A stretch of 64,000 nucleotides of DNA from Bacillus_AB infantis_C (GTDB lineage Bacteria; Bacillota; Bacilli; Bacillales; Cytobacillaceae), in contig NZ_JBNILH010000007.1 in assembly GCF_050107595.1 (NCBI RefSeq), forward strand, positions 186,001-250,000. Reading direction: 5' to 3'. This document shows, in pieces, positions 24,395 through 32,890 of this stretch. Every line of letters starts with the position of its first letter. The stretch's first letter is position 1. The notes below the pieces were generated by a model. The model did not search any database. It was not told the DNA's origin and was given only the letters and a program-made list of their open reading frames with translations. The translations under genes were made by a program, and so were the position numbers.

Positions 24395-26809
24395 TTATAA
24401 TTTAACCCGCTGCAGCCTCAGCGCATTCAGGACAACCGAGACTGAACTGAAAGCCATTGCTGCCCCTGCCAGCCATGGTGCCAGCAGACCGAGTGCTGCA
24501 AAAGGAATGCCGAGCGTATTATATCCAAAAGCCCAGAAGAGGTTCTGCCGGATATTCGAGATTGTTTTCCTGCTCATATAAATGGCATCAGAAATGCTTC
24601 TTAAGTCACCGCGGATCAGGGTGATATCTGCCGCTTCCATCGCCACATCAGTGCCTGTTCCGATTGCCATTCCAATGTCAGCAACAGCCAGTGCCGGTGC
24701 ATCATTGATTCCGTCTCCCACCATGGCGACAATTTTCCCTTGCTTCTGCAGCTTTTTCACTTCTTCTGCCTTTCCTTCTGGGAGGACTTCAGAAATTACT
24801 GCATCAACTCCTGCTTCCCTGCCGATTGCCTCGGCTGTAGCCTTGTTGTCACCTGTCATCATGATTACTTCAAGATCCATCTCCTTAAGGCGTGCTATTG
24901 CCTCCGCAGATGTATCTTTGATCGTGTCTGCAACAGCAATGATGCCGGCAAACAGCCCGTCAATGGCTGCCAGCATGGCAGTTTTGCCCTCGCTTTCAAG
25001 CTTTTCAAGATCCCTGGCAGCGGAGCTGAAATCAACAGAATTCCCGCCGAGCAGCCTTCTGGTTCCTATCAGGAGCTTCTTTCCATCCACAACAGCTTTA
25101 ATGCCATATCCGGGGATTGCCTCAAATTCTTCCGCTTCTTTCATATCTATATTGCGGGCTTTGATCCCTGCCGTTATTGCCTCGGCAAGAGGATGCTCTG
25201 ACTGCTTTTCAGCGGCGCCTGCCAGTGCCAGGAACACGGTTTCATCCATTTCAGTCAGCACGTCAGTCAATACCGGCTTACCGTTGGTAATTGTGCCTGT
25301 TTTATCAAGGACAACGGTTGTGATGCGGTGTGTCCGCTCAAGATGCTCCCCGCCCTTAAAAAGGATTCCGTATTCTGCAGCCCGCCCGGAGCCAGCCATG
25401 ATGGACGTCGGAGTTGCCAGACCAAGTGCACATGGACATGCTATCACAAGGACAGCGATCAATTTTTCAAGAGCTACTGCAAAATTGCCTGGATCTGCCC
25501 ATAGGTACCAGATAAGGAATACAATGGCAGCGATCCCCACAACAATCGGTACAAATATCCCGGAAATCTTGTCAGCAAGGCGCTGGATTGGCGCCTTTGA
25601 TCCTTGTGCATCCTCAACAACTTTGATGATCTGTGCGAGGGCTGTATCTTTCCCCACTTTTGCTGCCTGCACTTTTATGAAACCATTTTTGTTGATGGTT
25701 GCCCCAATGACTGAATCGCCGGGCTCCTTATCTGCAGGTACGCTTTCACCTGTTATCATGCTTTCATCCACGGCGGTTCTGCCCTCAAGGATCATTCCGT
25801 CAGCAGGAATTTTCTCTCCTGGCTTCACGGCAAGGATATCACCGGGCATGACGCTTTCCAGCGGGATTTCTGTTTCCTCGCCGTTCCTGATAACGCGCGC
25901 CGTTTTAGCCTGCAAATTCATCAGCTTTTTAATGGCCTCAGAAGACCGTCCTTTTGCTTTGGCTTCAAACAGTTTCCCCAGAATAATCAGCGTTATCAGG
26001 ACTGCACTGGTCTCAAAATAGAGATTTACTGAGTGGCCCCCTGAACCTATTGATTTTATTGATAAATATAAGCTGTAGAAAAAGGCAGCAGAGGTGCCGA
26101 GGGCAACCAGTACATCCATATTGGCACTGCCGTTTCTAAGAGCTTTGTAGGCGCCTGTATAAAACTGGCGGCCGATGATAAACTGGACTGGAGCAGCAAG
26201 GGCCAGCTGCACCCAGGGATTCATGAACATCTCCGGCACATACAGGAAGCTGGTAAAGCTGAAATGTCCGGCCATTGCCCATAGTAATGGCAGAGAAAGA
26301 ATAAGAGCAAAAGTGAATTTTCCTTTCTGTCTCTCAATTTCCCTTTCACGGTGGTCCTGCTCTTCCCCTGTTCCTTTCTCTGTCTTCAGGGCAGCACCGT
26401 AGCCAAGCTTTTGAACTCTTTTAATAAGGTCGGCTGGCGACACTGCAGCAGGATTATAGACAACATCAGCCCTTTCCAGCGCCAGGTTGACGTTTGCGTC
26501 ACTAATTCCTTCCATTTTCTTAAGTCCTTTTTCAATACGTGAAGAGCATGCTGCACAGGTCATCCCGGTAATGGTGAGCTCTGCTTTTTCAGTCACAACC
26601 TTGTAGCCCAGATTCTCAACCTTTTGAAAAATATCTTCCTGCTTTACTTTTTCAGGATCAAATTGAACAGCCGCTTTTTCAAGAGCCAGATTGACTGAAG
26701 CATTTTCCACGCCTTCAACCTTTTTTAGTCCTTTTTCTATTCTTACGGCACAGGCTGAACAGGTCATCCCGCTAATTTCAAACTGAGTTTCTTTTGCTTG
26801 CTCGCTCAT
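24395..26809 (-). CDS. copA: Copper-exporting P1B-type ATPase
   Basis: An 804-aa Cu(I) exporter. Two heavy-metal-binding domains open the protein, each with CxxC (GMTCSACAVRIEKGL at 15-29; GMTCAACSSRIEKGL near 85). Eight membrane helices follow, with the ion-path motif CPC in VIACPCALGLATPTS. The actuator motif TGES, phosphorylation site DKTGTITNGKPV, nucleotide-domain HP in EHPLAEAI, and hinge GDGINDAPALA are all intact. The start is ATG at 26809, nine bases after AAGGAG; the ATG three codons earlier touches that site. It has its own CsoR-type operator and is followed by a small membrane-peptide gene. Confidence 0.97.
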   Translation of the reverse strand: MSEQAKETQFEISGMTCSACAVRIEKGLKKVEGVENASVNLALEKAAVQFDPEKVKQEDIFQKVENLGYKVVTEKAELTITGMTCAACSSRIEKGLKKMEGISDANVNLALERADVVYNPAAVSPADLIKRVQKLGYGAALKTEKGTGEEQDHREREIERQKGKFTFALILSLPLLWAMAGHFSFTSFLYVPEMFMNPWVQLALAAPVQFIIGRQFYTGAYKALRNGSANMDVLVALGTSAAFFYSLYLSIKSIGSGGHSVNLYFETSAVLITLIILGKLFEAKAKGRSSEAIKKLMNLQAKTARVIRNGEETEIPLESVMPGDILAVKPGEKIPADGMILEGRTAVDESMITGESVPADKEPGDSVIGATINKNGFIKVQAAKVGKDTALAQIIKVVEDAQGSKAPIQRLADKISGIFVPIVVGIAAIVFLIWYLWADPGNFAVALEKLIAVLVIACPCALGLATPTSIMAGSGRAAEYGILFKGGEHLERTHRITTVVLDKTGTITNGKPVLTDVLTEMDETVFLALAGAAEKQSEHPLAEAITAGIKARNIDMKEAEEFEAIPGYGIKAVVDGKKLLIGTRRLLGGNSVDFSSAARDLEKLESEGKTAMLAAIDGLFAGIIAVADTIKDTSAEAIARLKEMDLEVIMMTGDNKATAEAIGREAGVDAVISEVLPEGKAEEVKKLQKQGKIVAMVGDGINDAPALAVADIGMAIGTGTDVAMEAADITLIRGDLRSISDAIYMSRKTISNIRQNLFWAFGYNTLGIPFAALGLLAPWLAGAAMAFSSVSVVLNALRLQRVKL

Positions 26810-26823
26810 CGCTAACATCTCCT

Positions 26824-26842
26824 TATACCTATACGGGGTATA
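26824..26842. promoter_or_regulatory. Candidate CsoR operator of copA
   Basis: TATACC-N7-GGTATA, ending immediately before the copA ribosome binding site. The same architecture occurs before csoR at 27490-27508, and it resembles published Bacillus CsoR sites. It follows a terminator-like hairpin, so copA probably has its own regulated promoter. Confidence 0.7.
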
Positions 26843-26849
26843 TTTTGAT

Positions 26850-26875
26850 GAAAAAGAGAACGTGCCTCAGCACGG
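26850..26875 (-). terminator. Terminator-like hairpin between copZ and copA
   Basis: On the minus strand CGTGC-TGAG-GCACG is followed by TTCTCTTTTT, about 20 bases past the copZ stop. It may limit read-through, giving more CopZ than CopA. Confidence 0.6.
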
Positions 26876-26894
26876 TCCCGCAGGCTATCTGCTG

Positions 26895-27101
26895 TTAGAC
26901 AACATCATAGCCCTGATCATCGATTGTTTCTTTAATTTCGCCCAGATTTACTTTGGATGAATCATATTCGACATTGACTTTGCCATTCTCGAGATCAACC
27001 TTTACAGCAGATACGCCTTCAAGCTTCCCTACGCTTCCTTCTACAGCTTTTACGCAATGGCCGCAGCTCATGCCTTTTACTTCTAATGTGATTGTTTCCA
27101 T
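26895..27101 (-). CDS. copZ: Copper chaperone CopZ
   Basis: A 68-aa single heavy-metal-associated domain. The Cu(I) site is GMSCGHCVKAVEG (Cys13, Cys16), and the CopZ-specific His lies between them. The beta-alpha-beta-beta-alpha-beta pattern fills the whole chain, ending DDQGYDVV. CopZ binds cytosolic Cu(I) and passes it to the N-terminal domains of CopA. It is 14 bases after csoR, with AAAGGAGAG upstream, so it is in the csoR transcript. Confidence 0.96.
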   Translation of the reverse strand: METITLEVKGMSCGHCVKAVEGSVGKLEGVSAVKVDLENGKVNVEYDSSKVNLGEIKETIDDQGYDVV

Positions 27102-27115
27102 TCTGAATCTCTCCT

Positions 27116-27460
27116 TTATTTCTTCATTAGTCTTTGCACAGTTACCAGCAGCTCATCAACCACCTCAAGGTCGTTCTCCTGGATCCTCTCGACTACACAG
27201 CTCTTCAGGTGCCCCTCGAGCAGAAGTTTGGCAACGCTGTTCAAAGCAGACTGAGTGGCTGAAATCTGGGTAATAACATCATCACAATACGTATCCTTTT
27301 CAATCAGGCCTTTGATTCCCCGGATCTGGCCTTCAATCCGGTTAAGCCTGGTGACAAGGTTTTTCTTTGTCACTTCTGAGTGATGGCTCTTACGCACGCT
27401 CATATGATCGCAGCTTTCACCCTCAGGGACTAACGGCAATTCATTTAATTCCTTTTCCAT
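27116..27460 (-). CDS. csoR: Copper-sensing repressor CsoR
   Basis: A 114-aa all-helical repressor of the CsoR/RcnR family. The Cu(I) ligands Cys59 (DTYCDDVITQ), His84 and Cys88 (EGHLKSCVV) are all present in the usual C-H-C arrangement. The start is ATG at 27460 after GGGGAGGG; an earlier in-frame start at 27526 would run over the operator. It should repress its own operon and copA by binding TATACC-N7-GGTATR, released by Cu(I). The N-terminal 30 residues contain extra His and Cys (SCDHMSVRKSHHSE), a longer tail than in B. subtilis. Confidence 0.93.
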   Translation of the reverse strand: MEKELNELPLVPEGESCDHMSVRKSHHSEVTKKNLVTRLNRIEGQIRGIKGLIEKDTYCDDVITQISATQSALNSVAKLLLEGHLKSCVVERIQENDLEVVDELLVTVQRLMKK

Positions 27461-27489
27461 TAAATTCCCTCCCCTTAACTGTATTGTAG

Positions 27490-27508
27490 TATACCCTGGT
27501 ATGGTATG
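27490..27508. promoter_or_regulatory. Candidate CsoR operator of csoR-copZ
   Basis: TATACC-N7-GGTATG, 30 bases upstream of the csoR start; same spacing as the copA site. Confidence 0.7.
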
Positions 27509-27539
27509 TAAAGTAATTCTTCTCAATTTAGAAAAAAAA

Positions 27540-27568
27540 TAAAAAAGGAGAATCTCAGCTCCTTTTTC
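27540..27568 (-). terminator. Intrinsic terminator of the ATP-grasp gene
   Basis: AAAAAGGAG / CTCCTTTTT arms and T6 on the minus strand, overlapping the stop codon. Confidence 0.8.
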
Positions 27569-28592
27569 AGCTTAAGATAACCTCTTTTTCAAGATAGCTT
27601 GCCCTTATCCCGAAATTCGGGGGAGCAGGATCAATCTTTTCATTTAAGAGGAGTTTAATGGCAAGATAAGGGAAATTAATGCCGGACAGACAGCTGATAT
27701 GAAGCCCCCCGCTCATTCTCGGGTTGATTTCCAGCAGCTTTGGCACACCTTGCCCATATTTGACTTGAACATTGAACACATATGGAACCGGGAATTCACG
27801 ATGAAGGTTTTCGGCTATCCCGCTGAGAAGCAGGTTTTCCTCCAGCTCCCTTACCCGTCCTTGGCCTTTTTTCCTTGGAATGCTGGTGTACAGCCTGCCG
27901 CCGTCAGCCAGGCAGTCGATACTGTATTCAGGGCCATCCAGATATTCGAGCACCATCAGGTCTGGAAAGCTTTCTTGCTGCGATAAAATTCCGCAGGCAT
28001 TCGCAAAGGAAATCCGGTGTCCAACCCCTTGCCCGAACAGCTCCGCTATTGAATCTTCACGATCCTTTACCACTCTGAATCCATATGCCCCTTCTCCAAT
28101 TACAGGCTTGAAGCAGACTTTATGGCCTGCAGCCTTAAGCTTATGATAGGCTTCCTTGAAGCCTGCAGCTGTATTGACGACTTCGTAGTCAGGGATGCTT
28201 ACCAGCTGCTTGCCGGCTGCTGTCTTTTCCTCAATTGACCGGTAGATGGCCGCCTTATTGTCCATGAAGGACATCAGCATCGGGTCCGGGCAGACAAGCA
28301 CCTTGACGCCTATTGCTTCAAAACGGGCAAGATTCCGTGAAATCAGGACATTTTCCTTGCGGGGAATAAAAATATCAATCTCGTTCCGGGCACAGAAGTC
28401 CAGGCAGAACAAAATATATTCCTCACCGGATATATCAGGCTCAATCCCTTTGAAATCGCATACCTGCAAATAGAGTGCATCCTTGTCCGGATGGGTCCCA
28501 TATATGGTAAAGCTTCTATTGTCAGGATTGTTCTTAATCATTGTGATATAATGGCTCACCGTCGTGAACCAGCGGTTAAACCAGATTTTCAT
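27567..28592 (-). CDS. ATP-grasp superfamily ligase, substrate unknown
   Basis: A 341-aa protein. The N-terminal domain (FTIYGTHPDKDALYLQVCDF) resembles the pre-ATP-grasp fold of carbamoyl-phosphate synthase-like ligases. The central lobe has the Lys of KVCFKPVIGEGAYGF. The metal-binding end is VLEYLDGPEYSIDCLADGG and LLEINPRMSGG, both typical. The start at 28592 has GAGGG five bases ahead; an ATG four codons earlier is less well placed. Such enzymes join a carboxylate to an amine or thiol through an acyl-phosphate. The next gene upstream, 136 bases away on the same strand, is an AEC-type exporter, which may or may not be functionally linked. Product not predictable. Confidence 0.8.
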   Translation of the reverse strand: MKIWFNRWFTTVSHYITMIKNNPDNRSFTIYGTHPDKDALYLQVCDFKGIEPDISGEEYILFCLDFCARNEIDIFIPRKENVLISRNLARFEAIGVKVLVCPDPMLMSFMDNKAAIYRSIEEKTAAGKQLVSIPDYEVVNTAAGFKEAYHKLKAAGHKVCFKPVIGEGAYGFRVVKDREDSIAELFGQGVGHRISFANACGILSQQESFPDLMVLEYLDGPEYSIDCLADGGRLYTSIPRKKGQGRVRELEENLLLSGIAENLHREFPVPYVFNVQVKYGQGVPKLLEINPRMSGGLHISCLSGINFPYLAIKLLLNEKIDPAPPNFGIRASYLEKEVILS

Positions 28593-28728
28593 GCCAGCCC
28601 TCATTCCCCTGTCAGTAAAATATGAACTCCTGAGAACTCCTTTGCCACAAAAGGCTGAAAAAAAGGAATACTCTGATAGATCTATTATCTCACATTTTCG
28701 ACAGAGGTAAACAGTATCTGGCAATCTT

Positions 28729-29640
28729 CTACTGCATAAAAGTCACACTGTACAGGATGATCGGCAGGGTGATGATGCTCAGGCATGTGCTGGCAAGCGT
28801 CGCGCTTGAAACAAGCTCCGGATCTGTACCATATTGAACGGCATACATGGTCGTATTAGCAGCAGAAGGCATGGCCGCCATGACAATCATGATCTGCTTC
28901 AGAAGAGTATCCGCAGGCAGGAAAAATGTAAAAGCCAGCGCGATCAAAGGAGATACAACCATTCTCAAGGTAAGGGAGACAGAGAGCGGGCCTATTTCCA
29001 GGTTTTTTACTGATATATTGGCGAGCGTGATGCCAAGGATGATCATGACCGTTGGTATGGCCGCATCTCCTACCATCCGGACTGCTTCCATCAGAGTCCC
29101 GCTGACATGAATGTTCATAAACTGCAATGCCGCTCCGAGCAAGGCGCCGTAAACAATCGGCACCCTTACGACCTCTTTCAGGGCCGTTTTAAAGCTGGCA
29201 TTTTCAATAGATCCTTTAGCTGCATAATATACCCCCAGGGTGCACATCAGCAGCTGCTGGATGACCATCAGCACAACCGCATATTGTATTCCTTCCTGTC
29301 CAAACGCAAACAGGACAAGCGGGGTTCCATAATTGCCGTTATTCATGAAAGCTGATGATAAAATGATGCCGCATGTGCGCTTTCTGCTGTATCCTGCAAA
29401 ATAAGCTGCAGCATACACGAGCGCAATGATTGCCAAGGCCAGTCCCAATGTGTAAATGGCCATTACTGCATAATCAAGATTGAACTCTGTTTCGTAGAAA
29501 GTCCTGAAGGCAAGAAAGGGAGTCATTAAGTATATGGCCACGATGGACAGAGACTTCGTTTCCAGCCTGAAGATTTTCTGGCCGGCATAGCCAAGGCCAA
29601 AGATAAGAAAAATGGGAATTAAGATTGCTATAAAGGACAT
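28729..29640 (-). CDS. AEC-family (auxin efflux carrier-like) transporter
   Basis: A 303-aa membrane protein with about ten helices in two repeats of five, as in the AEC family (for example malate or auxin carriers). Characteristic stretches are FLAFRTFYE near 45, SSAFMNNGNYGTPLVLFAFG near 100 with the family's NxGNxG signature, and AAMPSAANTTMYAVQYG in the second repeat. The start at 29640 follows GGAAG with 8-base spacing. Substrates in bacteria are mostly organic acids, but are rarely known. Confidence 0.9.
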   Translation of the reverse strand: MSFIAILIPIFLIFGLGYAGQKIFRLETKSLSIVAIYLMTPFLAFRTFYETEFNLDYAVMAIYTLGLALAIIALVYAAAYFAGYSRKRTCGIILSSAFMNNGNYGTPLVLFAFGQEGIQYAVVLMVIQQLLMCTLGVYYAAKGSIENASFKTALKEVVRVPIVYGALLGAALQFMNIHVSGTLMEAVRMVGDAAIPTVMIILGITLANISVKNLEIGPLSVSLTLRMVVSPLIALAFTFFLPADTLLKQIMIVMAAMPSAANTTMYAVQYGTDPELVSSATLASTCLSIITLPIILYSVTFMQ

Positions 29641-29776
29641 TTCATCAGCTTCCATTCAAGATATTTCGGATTTCGTAAAAACCAGTTTCTATTATACAAG
29701 AATCTGTACTTCTCTGCTCAAGAAAAGCATTAAAGTTATTAATTTTTAAAAATTCGAATGAAAACTGGAAATTTCT

Positions 29777-29817
29777 AAAAAAAGCATGATGCTGCAGCCG
29801 CAGCAATCATGCTTTCT
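29777..29817 (-). terminator. Intrinsic terminator of the hesB-like/OYE/ABM operon
   Basis: AAGCATGATGCTGC / GCAGC-A-ATCATGCTT (one bulge), then T7 on the minus strand. Confidence 0.85.
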
Positions 29818-29819
29818 CT

Positions 29820-30116
29820 TTAATGATGATGCTTTTCTTTTAAAGGATTGTAGATGACAAATTCCTCTTTTGGAACAAAGAAGTACTGGATCCATACACC
29901 ATCCAGGAAATCTTCCCGTGCATCGAGCAGGATGTCGATATCCTTGTCGGTTGATACAATTTCATCATGCTCTGCAGGTGTATCGAGCTTAATGTCATAA
30001 TGGGCGTGGTTTCCGTGATGCTCTGTCACGAAAACGCGGATATACTGGCCTTCTTCTGCTGTTTCCAGCATCTTTTTCAGCACTTTAGCCGCATTGCGGT
30101 TGATTTTGACTTTCAT
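29820..30116 (-). CDS. HesB/IscA-fold protein lacking the usual cysteines
   Basis: A 98-aa protein that follows the IscA/HesB pattern (INRNAAKVLKKMLETAEEGQYIRVFV, then HYDIKLDTPAEHDEIV, VWIQYFF and the ending FVIYNP). None of the three conserved cysteines that bind Fe-S clusters is present; the chain has no Cys at all. Instead there is a His-rich loop (TEHHGNHAHYD) and a His-rich tail (EKHHH). A cluster-scaffold role is therefore doubtful, and metal binding through His is a possibility. It is the last gene of a three-gene operon with an Old Yellow Enzyme and an ABM protein, 22 bases after the former. Confidence 0.7.
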   Translation of the reverse strand: MKVKINRNAAKVLKKMLETAEEGQYIRVFVTEHHGNHAHYDIKLDTPAEHDEIVSTDKDIDILLDAREDFLDGVWIQYFFVPKEEFVIYNPLKEKHHH

Positions 30117-30138
30117 TTTTCCGATCTCCTTTTAAGTG

Positions 30139-31260
30139 TTATACGCCCGGGAACCAGCCAGGGGTATTAATGATAGCCTGCCAGAGCGGATCTGGAACAG
30201 TCAGCTCCCCCTGGGCATCCTTATCAATTTTGGTTTTGATTTCGTCTTCCCTGCCCTCTTCGACTTTTTGCACCCACTCCGGATCAATGATCAGCTCACG
30301 GCCCAGCGCAATAAGAGGGACGCCTGTTCCAAACGCTTTTTCTACTTCTTCCGGCGTATAAAGAGAACCAACGCCGATAACAGGGACAAGGCTGCCGACT
30401 CTTTCCTGGATGATTTCAATTCTGGACCTTGTATCTTCGACTCCGCGGCGCGGCGCTGACCAGAAGTCCTGGAGTGAAACGTGGAGATAGTCGAGATCTT
30501 TTTTTGCCAGCTCATCGATCAGGACAAGAGTGTCCGCCATCGTAATCCCTGGTGTTTCCGGTTCTTCAGGAGAAAATCTGTAGCCTACAGCAAACGGCTT
30601 TTTGGCATGTGCCGCAACCGTTTTCTTGACTTCATCAACAACAGCGAGCGGGAAAGTAAGCCTCTTTTCCAGGCTGCCTCCCCATTGATCATCCCTGCGG
30701 TTTGAATGAGGAGAAAAGAATTGCTGCAGCAGATAGCCGTTGGCTCCATGGATTTCCACCCCGTCATACCCTGCTTCAATTGCACGTCTTGCGGCTTCGC
30801 CGAAATCTTTAATAATGCTTTCAACTTCCTCGCCGCTGAGCGCGCGCGGTTCCTTTTTTCCTTCGCCTGAGCCTGCAACTGCACTGGCGCTTACAATATC
30901 TCCGTTCGGAACGAGCTCAGGAGGGCATTCCCTTCCGCCATGGAAAATCTGCAGGATCGCTTTCGCTCCTTCTGCCTGAATGTCTCCTGCAAGGCGCTTC
31001 AAGCTTGGGATGTACTCATCTTTATGGCCGGCAAACTCTCCCGGGAAGCCTTTTCCATTCTCGGTCACATATGTACAAGCCGTAATCACCATGCCAGGAC
31101 CTTTTGACCGGCGGGCATAATAGGCAGCCTCAGCATCAGAAACAGTATCATCTTCATTGGAAGAGAAATTTGTCATTGGTGCCATGACCAGTCTGTTTTT
31201 AACTTCAATTCCACTTTTAAAAGTAAATGACTCAAAAAATTGTTTGTATTGTTCTTTCAT
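30139..31260 (-). CDS. Old Yellow Enzyme-family flavin oxidoreductase
   Basis: A 373-aa FMN-dependent alkene reductase. The TIM-barrel start VKNRLVMAPMTN, the substrate-anion-binding pair in AGYDGVEIHGANGYLLQQFFSP (HGANGYL), the block SNRRDDQWGGSLEKR and the FMN-phosphate loop VIGVGSLYTPEEVEKAF with ALGRELIIDPEW are present. These are the signatures of the YqjM-like/NADH:flavin oxidoreductase branch. The start is ATG at 31260, ten bases after GGGAGGACA. Such enzymes reduce activated C=C bonds and help against electrophiles. Its neighbour ABM protein is often found with quinone or electrophile metabolism. Confidence 0.92.
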   Translation of the reverse strand: MKEQYKQFFESFTFKSGIEVKNRLVMAPMTNFSSNEDDTVSDAEAAYYARRSKGPGMVITACTYVTENGKGFPGEFAGHKDEYIPSLKRLAGDIQAEGAKAILQIFHGGRECPPELVPNGDIVSASAVAGSGEGKKEPRALSGEEVESIIKDFGEAARRAIEAGYDGVEIHGANGYLLQQFFSPHSNRRDDQWGGSLEKRLTFPLAVVDEVKKTVAAHAKKPFAVGYRFSPEEPETPGITMADTLVLIDELAKKDLDYLHVSLQDFWSAPRRGVEDTRSRIEIIQERVGSLVPVIGVGSLYTPEEVEKAFGTGVPLIALGRELIIDPEWVQKVEEGREDEIKTKIDKDAQGELTVPDPLWQAIINTPGWFPGV

Positions 31261-31287
31261 AAACCTGATGTCCTCCCTTGGTGTGTT

Positions 31288-31578
31288 TTAGAGTTCTTCT
31301 GCTTCAAAGCGTTCGGCCTTGAGCGGTGCTGACAATACTTCTTTCATTTCCTTCATATAGTTCTGGAAGTGGGCAGTTTCGCCGTGCAGCCTTACAGCTT
31401 CCTTGTCCTTCCATTTCTCCAGCATCACAAATGAATTTTCATTACCGGCACTCTCAAATAAATCATAACTGATATTTCCTTCCTCAGCCTGTGACCCTTT
31501 GATCACTTCTTTGGTTTTCTCCAGGAAAACATCACGCTTTGCCGGATCCACCGTAATATGGGCATGAATGATAATCAT
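31288..31578 (-). CDS. ABM-domain monooxygenase (YgiN-like)
   Basis: A 96-aa dimeric ferredoxin-like fold of the antibiotic biosynthesis monooxygenase family. The typical elements are HAHITVDPAKRDVFLEKTKEV at the N-terminus, GNISYDLFESAGNENSFVMLEKW, and the HFQNYMKEM helix. YgiN in E. coli acts on quinols; other members are heme-degrading, but the heme-binding Asn of IsdG-type proteins is not evident. It is the first gene of the operon, with GGAGGAG before its start. Confidence 0.88.
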   Translation of the reverse strand: MIIIHAHITVDPAKRDVFLEKTKEVIKGSQAEEGNISYDLFESAGNENSFVMLEKWKDKEAVRLHGETAHFQNYMKEMKEVLSAPLKAERFEAEEL

Positions 31579-31773
31579 AGAAAGCTCCTCCTTCTTTTTT
31601 ACACAAATTTTAGTATTGGTTAAAAATCAATGAAATATCTTCCGAATTCTTGAACTGTAACAAAAAAAGTTACATTAAGGATTCAAAAGGGATTAAGGAT
31701 ATCATATTCTACCGGGAGAGATTTTTCAAAAGAAATGCTTGAATGAAATGCGGAAGCGGCTTGTTCAATTAAC

Positions 31774-31800
31774 TAAAAACGCTGCGTCCTGTGGCAGCGT
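31774..31800 (-). terminator. Second hairpin, terminator-like
   Basis: ACGCTGC / GCAGCGT arms followed on the minus strand by TTTTAG. It lies after the first terminator of the mur operon and may back it up. Confidence 0.55.
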
Positions 31801-31841
31801 CTGCATTCCCCCCGTCCTGCGGGCTCGTCAGCATAAATCAC

Positions 31842-31871
31842 AAAAAAGCACACTCTGTTATGAGTGTGCTT
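31842..31871 (-). terminator. Intrinsic terminator of the mur operon
   Basis: AAGCACACTC / GAGTGTGCTT arms with a six-base loop and T6 on the minus strand, just past mupG. Confidence 0.88.
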
Positions 31872-31876
31872 GCCCT

Positions 31877-32890
31877 TTAAATATGGATAATACGAATTTT
31901 TTGCCCCGGCTTTATGAATGAGAGGAGCGGGCGGTCTTCTTCTTTTATCCTGCCGGCTATATTTACTCTTTCATCTGCCGGAAGATCAGACAGTGTTACT
32001 TGCACTTCACCTTTGTAACGGCCGTAATGCTCATTATCCACAGTAATCGTTCCTGCATCGCGTTTACCGCAGTTCAATGGGGGCACAGGGTCAGTTGTCC
32101 GGGTATTCATGAACCTGACTGCATCCCTTGCCTGATCAGGCCGAGTAGCATAAGTTCCCTCAAGTATTGCACAATTCTCAGCTCTCAGCGGCATGACAGA
32201 GTCTTCTTCGTAAGCCAGAAGATCCTCCAGCAGCCCTGCACCAATATCCGGATCGCCGATATAAATATCATCAATTCCCACAGCCTTCAGCTCCACATAA
32301 GCAGCAAAGGGTTCAGCATGGCGATGCTTTTCAAGCGTCGGCAGGCCTTCGAATAGCGGTCCCCTTTTTTCACCCCGGGATGGAATATAGGCAGCAAGCG
32401 GAATTCCCAGGCTTTTAAAAAGCATATTCTGATCATAGAAAAAAGATTCAGCCAGCCCGGTTTCCCTTCTCGGGTAAAAATTATGCCATCCAATCAGCCT
32501 ATCAGGTTTAAGCCCGAGATTGAGAAGGTTTTTAATATCTTCCTCGAAAAGGATACTGGAGTTCACAGCTATTTTGTATTCCTTTGCAAGGGAGATAATC
32601 TGATGATGGTCGAAAAAGTCATCCAGCCTAAGGCCGGCTACCCCAAGTTCTTTTAAAGCAAAAAGGTCTGCAACTCCCAGATGGCCAGGTGTATGCATGG
32701 AAACATCCGCATAAACATCAATGCCGCTTTCCTTTGCAGCAGAAAGCAGCCTCTTGGCCGCTGCCGCCAGCTCCCCTTTTTCTTCAGGGATATGAAGCGA
32801 GGTGAAGCCCCGCTTCACCCCTTTGCTTCCTGCATCCCTGATCCGCTCTTCAGCAGAAGGATCGTTCAGATAGAAGGAAATGCCGATCAA
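31877..32890 (-). CDS. mupG: 6-phospho-N-acetylmuramidase MupG (DUF871)
   Basis: A 337-aa TIM-barrel protein of the DUF871 family, shown in Bacillus and Staphylococcus to split MurNAc-6-phosphate-GlcNAc into MurNAc-6P and GlcNAc. Recognisable blocks are FTSLHIPEE, LRLDDFF, GWHNFYPRRETGL and IYIGDPD, with a cyclophilin-like C-terminal beta-domain from about 230. The start is TTG at 32890, overlapping the murP stop by a few bases (TTGA) with GGTGAG ahead, so the genes are translationally coupled. With murP and murQ it completes cell-wall MurNAc recovery. Confidence 0.9.
   Translation of the reverse strand: MIGISFYLNDPSAEERIRDAGSKGVKRGFTSLHIPEEKGELAAAAKRLLSAAKESGIDVYADVSMHTPGHLGVADLFALKELGVAGLRLDDFFDHHQIISLAKEYKIAVNSSILFEEDIKNLLNLGLKPDRLIGWHNFYPRRETGLAESFFYDQNMLFKSLGIPLAAYIPSRGEKRGPLFEGLPTLEKHRHAEPFAAYVELKAVGIDDIYIGDPDIGAGLLEDLLAYEEDSVMPLRAENCAILEGTYATRPDQARDAVRFMNTRTTDPVPPLNCGKRDAGTITVDNEHYGRYKGEVQVTLSDLPADERVNIAGRIKEEDRPLLSFIKPGQKIRIIHI

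Noticed and set aside
24582..26021. Long plus-strand open frame (479 codons) opposite copA
   Set aside because: Ser/Pro-rich translation typical of an antisense shadow of a GC-rich-third-position gene; copA is certain on the other strand.
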